A DNA stretch of 44,638 bases, taken from Bryobacteraceae bacterium. GTDB lineage: Bacteria > Acidobacteriota > Terriglobia > Bryobacterales > Bryobacteraceae. The notes under the pieces are model-generated. The model was not told the DNA's origin. It searched no databases and saw nothing but the letters and a program-made list of their open reading frames with translations. This document shows, piece after piece, positions 35,522-42,055 of the stretch. Position numbers and translations under genes: made by a program. The DNA lies in assembly GCA_025980665.1 (NCBI GenBank), contig JAICXC010000033.1, positions 1 through 44,638 of the forward strand, read 5' to 3'. Position 1 is the first letter of the stretch. Every line of letters begins with the position of its first letter.

Positions 35522-35941
35522 ATGGCTGAGGAGATGGATATTCGGGCGGTGCTGGACGAGCTGGCCGAAGAGCGCCGGCGGAGGGAAGGGTTGGAGAAGC
35601 GGGTGGAGGAAGCGGAACGGGGATCAGCGATTCGGGCGGAGTTGCAAAAACTGGGTGTGGCGAAGCTGGAGCTGGCATACAAGGCAGTGAAGGATGAAAT
35701 TCCGCATGAAGCCGGAGAGATGAAAGCATTCCTTGAGAAATTCGTGGGGGAGAATCCGGAGCTGCTACCGGCTAGGTTAGCTGGAGGGTCGGGAGCGACC
35801 GGCGGGACGCGCGGGGGGAGCGGTGCGGGGGCGGTGGCGGTGGACATCGACAAAATCCGGCCGGGGATGAGCGTCGAGGAGATGGACAGGGCAAGGCAGG
35901 AGATCGCGCGGGTAGCGTCGCAAACGCTACGCGGGTTCTAA
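35522..35941 (+). CDS. putative capsid scaffolding protein
   Basis: A 139-residue, highly charged, helical protein. Residues 1-65 (VLDELAEERRRREGLEKRVEEAE...) are a coiled coil, a Gly-rich linker lies at about 88-104, and a short helix (EEMDRARQEIARVASQTLRGF) closes the protein. This composition, and the position between portal and major capsid genes, is typical of scaffolding proteins whose C-terminal helix binds the coat. No protease domain is present in it or beside it. Confidence 0.7.
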   Translation: MAEEMDIRAVLDELAEERRRREGLEKRVEEAERGSAIRAELQKLGVAKLELAYKAVKDEIPHEAGEMKAFLEKFVGENPELLPARLAGGSGATGGTRGGSGAGAVAVDIDKIRPGMSVEEMDRARQEIARVASQTLRGF

Positions 35942-35957
35942 AAAGCAGGAGTCAGAA

Positions 35958-35969
35958 GAGGAGGAATTA
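35958..35969 (+). promoter_or_regulatory. strong ribosome binding site of the major capsid gene
   Basis: The sequence gaggaggaatta directly precedes the capsid ATG; GGAGG at 35960-35964 is among the best Shine-Dalgarno matches in the window. This fits the high expression needed for the capsid protein. Confidence 0.7.
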
Positions 35970-36881
35970 ATGGGTGCAATTACATCGAGTAATGTAGCGA
36001 ACGCGATTGTGAAGCTGGTGGCAGCGGATGCGCTACCCGCGCTGATGGGGAACCTTGTCATGGGCAACCTGGTCAATCGCGATTATGAGCCGGCGCTGGC
36101 GCAAGCGGGGGACACGATCAACGTGCCGATTCCGCCGGCGATGACGGCGCACAACCTAACGGAGGGCAGTACGGTATTGACCCAAAATCCGAGCCTGGAC
36201 AATGCGCAGATCGTGCTGAACACGCATGCAGAGTCAACCTTCCTGATTCCGGACGTAACCAAGATTCTGGCGGTCCCGGATCTGCTGAAGCTGTACATGC
36301 AACCCGCAGTGGTTGCGCTGGCGGAGAAGATCGAGTCGGACCTTCTGAGTTTGTACGGATCCTTGACCGCGAACACGGCCGTGGGGACCGGGGGGACGGC
36401 GATCACGGAGGCCGTAGTGGACTCGGCCGAGACAGCGCTGTTTGCGGCCAAGGTTCCGCCGAACGTCGCGAAGTTTCTGGTGGTGGATCCGGCGACGTAT
36501 TCGACGCTGCGGCAGATTCCCCGGTTCAGCGAATTCAACTCGGCAGGTGAAGCAGGCTTGCGGGCGTTAGTGGATGGGGCAGTAGGAAAGATGAAGGACT
36601 TTTACATCTTTCGCTCGCAGTTCGTGAATAAGACGGGAACGAGCCCGGTGACCACCCACAACGTGGCGTTCGCGCGGGACGCGATGGGTCTGGTAGTGCG
36701 CCGGCTCCCGAGACCGTTGCCGGGTACGGGGGCGATCGCGGAGTACGCCGAACTGGGCAGCTTCGGGATGCGGGTGACGATGAGTTACCAGCCAAACACG
36801 CTGGCGCAGCAGTTCACGGTAGACGTACTTTACGGAACAGGCGTGCTGAGAAACAGCTTCGGGGTGCAGGTGAATAGCTAG
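35970..36881 (+). CDS. phage major capsid protein (P22 coat/HK97-fold type)
   Basis: A 303-residue coat protein. The N-terminal AIVKLVAADALPALMGNLVMGNLVNRDYE and the GDTINVPIPPAM segment match capsid proteins of the P22 coat-like group, and the C-terminal YAELGSFGMRVTMSYQ is a typical end-of-fold stretch. There is no N-terminal pro-domain, consistent with the absence of a prohead protease and with a separate scaffold gene upstream. It is followed by a strong hairpin. Confidence 0.9.
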   Translation: MGAITSSNVANAIVKLVAADALPALMGNLVMGNLVNRDYEPALAQAGDTINVPIPPAMTAHNLTEGSTVLTQNPSLDNAQIVLNTHAESTFLIPDVTKILAVPDLLKLYMQPAVVALAEKIESDLLSLYGSLTANTAVGTGGTAITEAVVDSAETALFAAKVPPNVAKFLVVDPATYSTLRQIPRFSEFNSAGEAGLRALVDGAVGKMKDFYIFRSQFVNKTGTSPVTTHNVAFARDAMGLVVRRLPRPLPGTGAIAEYAELGSFGMRVTMSYQPNTLAQQFTVDVLYGTGVLRNSFGVQVNS

Positions 36882-36887
36882 GGAACG

Positions 36888-36906
36888 GGCCGGCCTGGAG
36901 CCGGCC
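36888..36906 (+). terminator. hairpin after the major capsid gene
   Basis: Perfect 7-base GC-only stem ggccggc (36888-36894) and gccggcc (36900-36906) with a 5-base loop ctgga, 6 bases past the capsid stop. There is no T-run, so it may act as a partial terminator or a 3' mRNA stabiliser that keeps the capsid message more abundant than the downstream genes. Confidence 0.5.
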
Positions 36907-36926
36907 TCACCTGCTGAAAGCGACCT

Positions 36927-37184
36927 ATGGATTTGCTCGCATATTACGAAAAGATTCGCAAGATCGAGGCTGTAATCGATGCCGTGTTCACGGTGGTGAC
37001 CAGCCGCGCAACGCCGGATGGAGGCCGGGCCGGGGTGAAAACAGAACTACCACGAGCGGTAGCGGCGCGCTTAATCGCCGACGGGAAGGCAGACCTGGCG
37101 AATCCGGAGGAGGCGGCGCAATTCCGGGCCGAAGCGGAGGCGAGATGGAAAGAGGCGCAATTCCATGTTGCTGACCGACGGTAG
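36927..37184 (+). CDS. small head-tail connection protein, hypothetical
   Basis: An 85-residue protein, mostly helical (LLAYYEKIRKIEAVIDA...), with an ARLIADGKADLANPEEAAQFRA segment. Its place directly after the capsid gene is where head-completion or adaptor proteins are encoded in siphophages, but no family is recognised. It overlaps the next gene by 20 bases. Confidence 0.65.
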   Translation: MDLLAYYEKIRKIEAVIDAVFTVVTSRATPDGGRAGVKTELPRAVAARLIADGKADLANPEEAAQFRAEAEARWKEAQFHVADRR

Positions 37185-37959
37185 TCCGAATAACGACGAA
37201 AACTTGCGCGTGTATGAATCGGCGATTCTTGGGCTGGCGAACTTGGAGTCGATTGACCTGGGAGTGAAGCTGGACCTGGCGACCGAGGAAATCACGGAGG
37301 ACATCCTCGACTTTCTCCTGGATCACGCCGGCACGAACTTGCAAGTATTTTCGCGACTCCAGGCCGGGACTCCCGCGGCCCAGCGCCGGAAGACCGGCGT
37401 ATCGGATGTGGTGGTCACGCGGCAGCTGAAGCGCTGGCATGCGGTACACACGCTGGAAATCGTGTACCGGGATGCGTTCAACAATCAACTGAACGACCGG
37501 TATCAGCCAAAGTTTCTGGAGTACCGGCAGCTGGCGCGGAACGCGCGGGAACACACATTTCATTTCGGTGTGGGGCTGGCGCTGATTCCGATTCCGCAGG
37601 CGCAAACTCCGGTGTTCAGTGCCGTGGCCGGTCTGATCCCCGAGACTACGTACTATGCGCGGGCGTCGTGGGTTGTGGCGTCCGGTCAGGAGGGGGAGCC
37701 CAGCGAAATGACGGCTTATGGTGCGCCGGCAGGCGGCCTTCCGGTTGTTCAGATGGTGAATCCTCCGACTGTCGCGACGGGGTTCAACGTCTATCTTGGG
37801 CTGACTCCGGATGCGCTGGCATTGCAAAATTCAATGCCGATTCCGGTGGGGCAGAGTTTCACGCTACCGGAGAGCGGGCTGACGGCGGGCGCAGCACCGG
37901 GCAACGGGCAATCCCCTGACATCTATATCAGTGGCGGCTGGATGCTGCGGCGAGGTTGA
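37165..37959 (+). CDS. phage structural protein with C-terminal FN3-like domain
   Basis: A 264-residue protein. The N-terminal half is an unassigned alpha/beta region with LKRWHAVHTLEIVYRDAFNNQLNDRY. From about residue 150 it changes to beta-strand sequence that resembles a fibronectin type III-like domain (YYARASWVVASGQEGEPSE and GFNVYLGLTPD). It lies between capsid and tail-completion genes, so it is probably a head-tail connector or a decoration protein. Exact role unknown. Confidence 0.65.
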   Translation: MLLTDGSPNNDENLRVYESAILGLANLESIDLGVKLDLATEEITEDILDFLLDHAGTNLQVFSRLQAGTPAAQRRKTGVSDVVVTRQLKRWHAVHTLEIVYRDAFNNQLNDRYQPKFLEYRQLARNAREHTFHFGVGLALIPIPQAQTPVFSAVAGLIPETTYYARASWVVASGQEGEPSEMTAYGAPAGGLPVVQMVNPPTVATGFNVYLGLTPDALALQNSMPIPVGQSFTLPESGLTAGAAPGNGQSPDIYISGGWMLRRG

Positions 37960-37963
37960 AGCG

Positions 37964-38461
37964 ATGGCCAAGACAGGAAGCGTCGCGACGCGCAAGATGG
38001 TGGAGTTTCTGAGGGCGCCAGATACGGGACTCAGTCCGGCGGTAGCGGGGATCGCACTAGAGACCGCGGTGGAGCTGGCTCCCATCCCGCCGGCCCACGT
38101 GGTGAACCAGAACGTTTCTTTCGAGCTGAGTGAGCGAGCGCAGGTGGTGAAATATCCGGCGGTCTATGTGTACACGGACCGCGTTCGGAATTTGCTTACG
38201 GAGAAGTTCCGAACTTTTTCGGGGAAGGTACGGACGGTCGCGGAGGTGCGGGTTTCGCAGGATCGGATTGAAGGCGTGGAGGAGCGACTACGGCTGTATG
38301 TGGAAGCAGTTACTCAGGTACTGGATGCGAATCGGGGGAGCTGGGGAGAAGGTGCATTTTTCACCGGGGGATATGACGTGAGTATCGATCCGGTGCGGCA
38401 TGGCGGGAAGAACTTCCTGCAAATCGCGAAGGTGGAATTTGAGGTTGACGTGTCACTATGA
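37964..38461 (+). CDS. putative tail terminator/completion protein
   Basis: A 165-residue protein with no recognised family. It contains VKYPAVYVYTDRVRNLLTEKFRTFSGKVR and a central RLRLYVEAVTQVLDANRGSWG stretch, and a C-terminal KVEFEVDVSL strand. Size and position just before the tail tube gene fit tail terminator proteins. The ATG at 37964, 4 bases after the previous stop, is preferred to a longer in-frame start. The stop overlaps the tail tube start (ATGA). Confidence 0.65.
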   Translation: MAKTGSVATRKMVEFLRAPDTGLSPAVAGIALETAVELAPIPPAHVVNQNVSFELSERAQVVKYPAVYVYTDRVRNLLTEKFRTFSGKVRTVAEVRVSQDRIEGVEERLRLYVEAVTQVLDANRGSWGEGAFFTGGYDVSIDPVRHGGKNFLQIAKVEFEVDVSL

Positions 38462-39630
38462 GCTGCTACATATCGTCGAATAACAACCGGGTGTTCGTGG
38501 CGCTAGAGACGGATTACGGTCAGGCCGCAGGGATCACGGGCGCGAATCGGATTCCGCTGGTGAAGCTTACCGCGCGCCAGCTTTCCGAACAGACGGGGCG
38601 CCGGGATAAGACTGGCAGCCGCACGTTTGCCGGGCTACCGAACCGAATTCGGAGGCGTACAAGCTTCCAGTTGAATACGTTCATGACGGAATGGACGGAT
38701 CAGACATTGCTGCCTACTCATGGGCCGCTGTTCCAGGCGACGATGGGCGCCTCGCCGGTTATTTTCGCCGGTGGAGCCGTGGCGGCGGTCACCGGGCAGA
38801 CGCAGATCCAATTCGCCGCGGCGCACGGGCTGACGCCGGGTCAGGCAATCACATCCAGCGGCGAGATACGGTTCGTGACAGCAATACAGGACACGACGAC
38901 AGTGTTCATCAACGCGGCGTTCACTGCGGATCCGGTGGCAGGATCGACTATCGGGGCGACGGCGACATTCCGACTGGCCACCGACTTGGGGAGCACGACG
39001 ATCTACGACTACTGGGATCCGAGCACGGTGGTGCAGCGGATCCTGAACGGTGCGGCCATGGACGGGATGAAAGTCACGGTGAACGGAGACTTTCATGAGT
39101 TCGAGTTCTCGGGACCCTCGCAGGACCTATTGGACAGCGCAAGTTTCGTGAGCGGGGAGGCCGGATTGGTGAGTTATCCAGCGGAACCGTCTTCGGCAGA
39201 CTTCGACTATACGATTGTGCCGGGGCACCTGGGACAAGTGTGGATGGGTGCGCCCGAAAGCCAGTTTTTCACGCTGACGGCGGCACAACTGACGATGACG
39301 AACGGCATCGCGCAGAGGCTGCAGGAGTTCGGAAGCGATTTTGCGAGGTGCATCACGGCGGGTGAACGAACCGTGCGATTGAATTTCAAGATCTTCGAGC
39401 ACGACGACGCGCAGACGAAGGGTTTGTATCAGGCGGCTCGGCAGAGGTCGCCAATCGGGGTGATGTTGCAGTTGGGAGAGCAGCCAGGGCAACTGTTCGG
39501 GGCGTATATGCCGGCGATGGTTCCGGAAGTGCCGGAGTTCGACGACGGGGAGACACGGCTCCAGTGGGCGTTTCAAAACGATAGGGCACAGGGGACAGTG
39601 GATGACGAGTTGTATATCGCTTTCGGGTAG
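38458..39630 (+). CDS. phage tail tube (major tail) protein with inserted domain
   Basis: A 390-residue beta-rich protein in the major tail protein slot. The N-terminal part (RVFVALETDYGQAAG ... RRTSFQLNTFMTEW) and C-terminal part (ITAGERTVRLNFKIFEHDD ... FDDGETRLQWAFQNDRAQG) look like tube-forming strands. Between them, at about residues 100-170, lies a Gly/Ala/Thr-rich stretch (AVTGQTQIQFAAAHGLTPGQ...) that resembles a small immunoglobulin-like insertion. The end overlaps the chaperone gene by 29 bases. Confidence 0.75.
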   Translation: MSCYISSNNNRVFVALETDYGQAAGITGANRIPLVKLTARQLSEQTGRRDKTGSRTFAGLPNRIRRRTSFQLNTFMTEWTDQTLLPTHGPLFQATMGASPVIFAGGAVAAVTGQTQIQFAAAHGLTPGQAITSSGEIRFVTAIQDTTTVFINAAFTADPVAGSTIGATATFRLATDLGSTTIYDYWDPSTVVQRILNGAAMDGMKVTVNGDFHEFEFSGPSQDLLDSASFVSGEAGLVSYPAEPSSADFDYTIVPGHLGQVWMGAPESQFFTLTAAQLTMTNGIAQRLQEFGSDFARCITAGERTVRLNFKIFEHDDAQTKGLYQAARQRSPIGVMLQLGEQPGQLFGAYMPAMVPEVPEFDDGETRLQWAFQNDRAQGTVDDELYIAFG

Positions 39631-39997
39631 TGCGGCGCATGAAAGCTCGGCGTGGTTCGACGCGGAGACTTATCCAGGTGTACGGTTCCGAGTGGCACGG
39701 ATTTCCGTGGCGAGGAGAATCGAGCTGGCGCGAAAGATCCGGGAGATCGGCCGGAAGGTCGAGTTTCTGGAAGCTGGGAAGGATCCGCGAGAGAAGCTCG
39801 AGGCGGCGGTGCTGACGGCGGAGATCGACCGCGTGTATCTCGAGTGGGGCTTGGAAGAGATCCAGGCGCTGACCATTGACGGAGACGCGGCGACGCCGGC
39901 TGCGCTGATCGAGAAGGGTCCACTTGATCTGGCTAAGGAGATGCTGGGCCGTATCAAGCGCGAGTGCGGACTAAGCGAAGAGCAACGAAAAAACTGA
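39602..39997 (+). CDS. tail assembly chaperone (G-like, zero-frame product)
   Basis: A 131-residue, mostly helical protein (ARKIREIGRKVEFLEAG ... LDLAKEMLGRIKRECG) between the tail tube and tape-measure-slot genes, the conserved place of the lambda G/T chaperone pair. Its last codons are CGA AAA AAC TGA, so the slippery heptamer A AAA AAC sits exactly at the stop. A -1 slip would yield a 237-residue fusion with the following frame. No sequence family is claimed; the call rests on position, size, helical character and the slip site. Confidence 0.8.
   Translation: MTSCISLSGSAAHESSAWFDAETYPGVRFRVARISVARRIELARKIREIGRKVEFLEAGKDPREKLEAAVLTAEIDRVYLEWGLEEIQALTIDGDAATPAALIEKGPLDLAKEMLGRIKRECGLSEEQRKN
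39988..39994 (+). other. -1 ribosomal frameshift site (A AAA AAC)
   Basis: The heptamer aaaaaac is in the correct zero frame (A AAA AAC) and is followed at once by TGA (39995-39997). Tandem tRNAs on AAA AAC can re-pair one base back on AAA AAA and continue in the -1 frame with CTG ATC GTC. X XXY YYZ sites of this kind drive G/GT frameshifting in tailed phages. A downstream stimulatory structure was not confidently identified. Confidence 0.75.
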
Positions 39998-40314
39998 TCG
40001 TCGCATTTCATTTCCTGCGCGGTGACGGGTGCCGATGGGAGTGCGACGCGTGCCGGAAGCAGGGTTTGGAAGCGCGGAGACGGTGCGGGTTTCTGCCGGA
40101 GGAACGGCGGGGCGCGAGGCGAATCGTGTGGGCTCGGGGGACGGCATCGACAGAGGAATGTCCCAAATCGCTTATGACCGCGGAGAGTATTGAACTGCTG
40201 GAGAGATTCTTCGCGGCGCGCACGTGGGGATGGAGGGATCCGACGGCGCGTGAGGCGGATGCATTCCTGGCACTGGAACAAGAACTGCGGGCGGAGGGAC
40301 TGAATGGCAAGTGA
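39994..40314 (+). CDS. tail assembly chaperone -1 frame extension (T part of a GT-like fusion)
   Basis: The -1 frame continues from the slip site for 106 residues (LIVAFHFLRGDGCRWECDACRKQG ...) to a stop at 40314. Its own ATG at 39964 would give a short overlapping ORF with no ribosome site, so synthesis by frameshifting is more likely. The part contains two close cysteine pairs (CRWECDAC, then RRCGF) and an ESIELLERFFAARTWGWRDPT helix. The end overlaps the next gene by 11 bases. Confidence 0.7.
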   Translation: MIVAFHFLRGDGCRWECDACRKQGLEARRRCGFLPEERRGARRIVWARGTASTEECPKSLMTAESIELLERFFAARTWGWRDPTAREADAFLALEQELRAEGLNGK

Positions 40315-40900
40315 TCCGGGAACCGTGGGCGATGTGTTGGCAGGAGCGACGGTGGCGAACACTTCGGGTGGCGGGAGTCTGAGTGACGAGATCGCGAAGC
40401 TGGCAGAGCAGCTGCAGCAGTTGCAGACGGCGAGTCAGGCGGCCACAGAATCGATTCAGGCGAGTTCGCGGACTACGGCCAGTGCAGGTTCGCCGGGTAG
40501 CTCTTCGCCGGCTCCATCGATAGGAAATACGCTGTTGGATATTTTCGGAGCGGGACTGGGGCTGAGCCCGCTTATCTCGGGGATCGCGAGCCCGTTCTCG
40601 GGAAGCGGAGAAAGCGCCGCGCCGGCTCCATTGACGAAGTTCGTTATGCCTCCATCGCTACACATCGACGGAGGAGTGGGTGAGACGGGAGGGCCGGCGT
40701 TCGCAGTGGGCAATCCGCAGGGCGGAATTCCGAGGGCTACCTCCAGTGGAGGGCAGAATGTTGCACCGGCGCAGATCACGGTGCAGGTTCAGGCGATGGA
40801 TAGCCAGTCATTCCTGGACCATAGCGCAGACATAGCAATGGCTGTCCGACAGGCGATGCTCGAGTCGGACGTGCTTAACGACGTGGTTCGGGAGGTGTAG
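40304..40900 (+). CDS. short tape-measure-slot protein
   Basis: A 198-residue protein in the tape measure position. It has an N-terminal heptad helix (LSDEIAKLAEQLQQLQTASQ), a Ser/Gly/Pro-rich middle with a hydrophobic segment (NTLLDIFGAGLGLSPLISGIA), and a C-terminal SFLDHSADIAMAVRQAMLESDVLNDVV resembling the ends of tape measure and related tail proteins. Tape measure proteins normally exceed 500 residues. This one is either a minimal version for a very short tail, a shortened remnant, or a different tail protein. Confidence 0.65.
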   Translation: MASDPGTVGDVLAGATVANTSGGGSLSDEIAKLAEQLQQLQTASQAATESIQASSRTTASAGSPGSSSPAPSIGNTLLDIFGAGLGLSPLISGIASPFSGSGESAAPAPLTKFVMPPSLHIDGGVGETGGPAFAVGNPQGGIPRATSSGGQNVAPAQITVQVQAMDSQSFLDHSADIAMAVRQAMLESDVLNDVVREV

Positions 40901-41257
40901 GTGGCGAATTTTCCAGCGCTGAAGACCGGAGTAGTTGCGCAATATCCATCGGATCGAACAAGACGATTTTCGACGCAGGTATTCCGATTCCTGGATGGGG
41001 GCGAGCAGAGATTTGCAGGATTCGGCGCGCCGCTGAAACGGTGGCTGATCCGGCTGGAGCTGTTGGATGAGACAGAACTGGGGAGCATCGAGGACTTTTT
41101 TGTGGAACAGGGCGGGCGCGCGGGGACATTTACGTTTACAGATCCGTGGGACGGAACGGTCCATGCGAACTGTAGTTTCGAAAGCGACACCATGACGGCG
41201 GACTATCGCGGGCGAGGCGACGGCGCGGCTTCGGTGATCGTAAAGGAAAACCACTGA
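40901..41257 (+). CDS. DUF2460-like minor tail protein
   Basis: A 118-residue protein with the DUF2460 layout: FPALKTGVVAQYPSDRTRRFSTQV at the start, a KRWLIRLELLDETELGSIEDFF helix and a GGRAGTFTFTDPWDG turn. In gene transfer agents and related phages this family is a distal tail component. The GTG start abuts the previous stop, with ggagg just upstream inside the preceding gene. The next gene begins with a paralogous domain. Confidence 0.8.
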   Translation: MANFPALKTGVVAQYPSDRTRRFSTQVFRFLDGGEQRFAGFGAPLKRWLIRLELLDETELGSIEDFFVEQGGRAGTFTFTDPWDGTVHANCSFESDTMTADYRGRGDGAASVIVKENH

Positions 41258-41258
41258 G

Positions 41259-42047
41259 ATGCTGGTCTTTCCACAATTGGCCACGGGAGCATCGGCGCTG
41301 TATCCGGTTACACGCCGGAACTTGACGCGCACTGTAGTGAACGCGCTGGCCGACGGAAGTACGGTGGTCGTCGGCGATCCGGATGCGGGGATGCGGGCAT
41401 GGGAGCTTCGGGCGTCCGGTCTAACCCTGGTCGAATGGACGGCGATCGACACTCTGTTCCAGAGTGCGTCGGGGCGATTCGGTGCGTTCACGTTTCTGGA
41501 TCCTTTCGGCAACCTGCTGCTTCGCAGCGAAGAATTCGGCGATCCGGTATGGGACAACAGTCCGCTGATTCAGTTGACGCCGGGAATTGGTGATCCGTTG
41601 GGTACGATGCAGGCGACGCAGGTTGTCAACGCGGGATCGGCGGCAGGCGTGGTTGCGCAGACGCTGGCGGTCCCTGGGAATCTCCGGTACACGCTGAGCG
41701 TGTGGGCGAAGACGACGGGCGTATCGAACGTAACTCTATCCGCTACCACGACTGGCGGAAGCGCGACGCGAATTATCGCGCTGACGAGCGAGTGGAGCCG
41801 GGTTTTCCTCAACGTCGAACTGGGATTAAACACGGAAAGCGTGGTGTTCGGTGTGGTCCTAAATGTGGGTGCCATCGTGGACTTGTTTGGGATGCAAGCC
41901 GAGGCGCAACCTGGCGCATCGGATTACAAGAAAACCGGCGGGAGCGGGGGGCTGTATGCGCAAGCTCGGTTTGCGGAAGATGAATTGACGGTGACGGCCA
42001 AGGGCACGGACGTGTTCGATGCGGTGATCAAGATTGTAGCGAGCTGA
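41259..42047 (+). CDS. DUF2460-like tail protein with inserted beta-sandwich (carbohydrate-binding-like) domain
   Basis: A 262-residue protein. Residues 1-88 (FPQLATGASALYPVTRRNLTRTVV ... RAWELRASGLTLVEWTAIDTLF ... GRFGAFTFLDPFGNL) parallel the preceding 118-residue protein. After this, at about 89-230, comes a beta-rich region (LLRSEEFGDPVWDNS ... YTLSVWAKTTG ... VDLFGMQAE) that resembles the carbohydrate-binding-like domains common in phage tail proteins. The C-terminus (ELTVTAKGTDVFDAVIKIV) probably resumes the DUF2460-like part. It may bind the host surface. Confidence 0.75.
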   Translation: MLVFPQLATGASALYPVTRRNLTRTVVNALADGSTVVVGDPDAGMRAWELRASGLTLVEWTAIDTLFQSASGRFGAFTFLDPFGNLLLRSEEFGDPVWDNSPLIQLTPGIGDPLGTMQATQVVNAGSAAGVVAQTLAVPGNLRYTLSVWAKTTGVSNVTLSATTTGGSATRIIALTSEWSRVFLNVELGLNTESVVFGVVLNVGAIVDLFGMQAEAQPGASDYKKTGGSGGLYAQARFAEDELTVTAKGTDVFDAVIKIVAS

Positions 42048-42055
42048 AACTTAAC

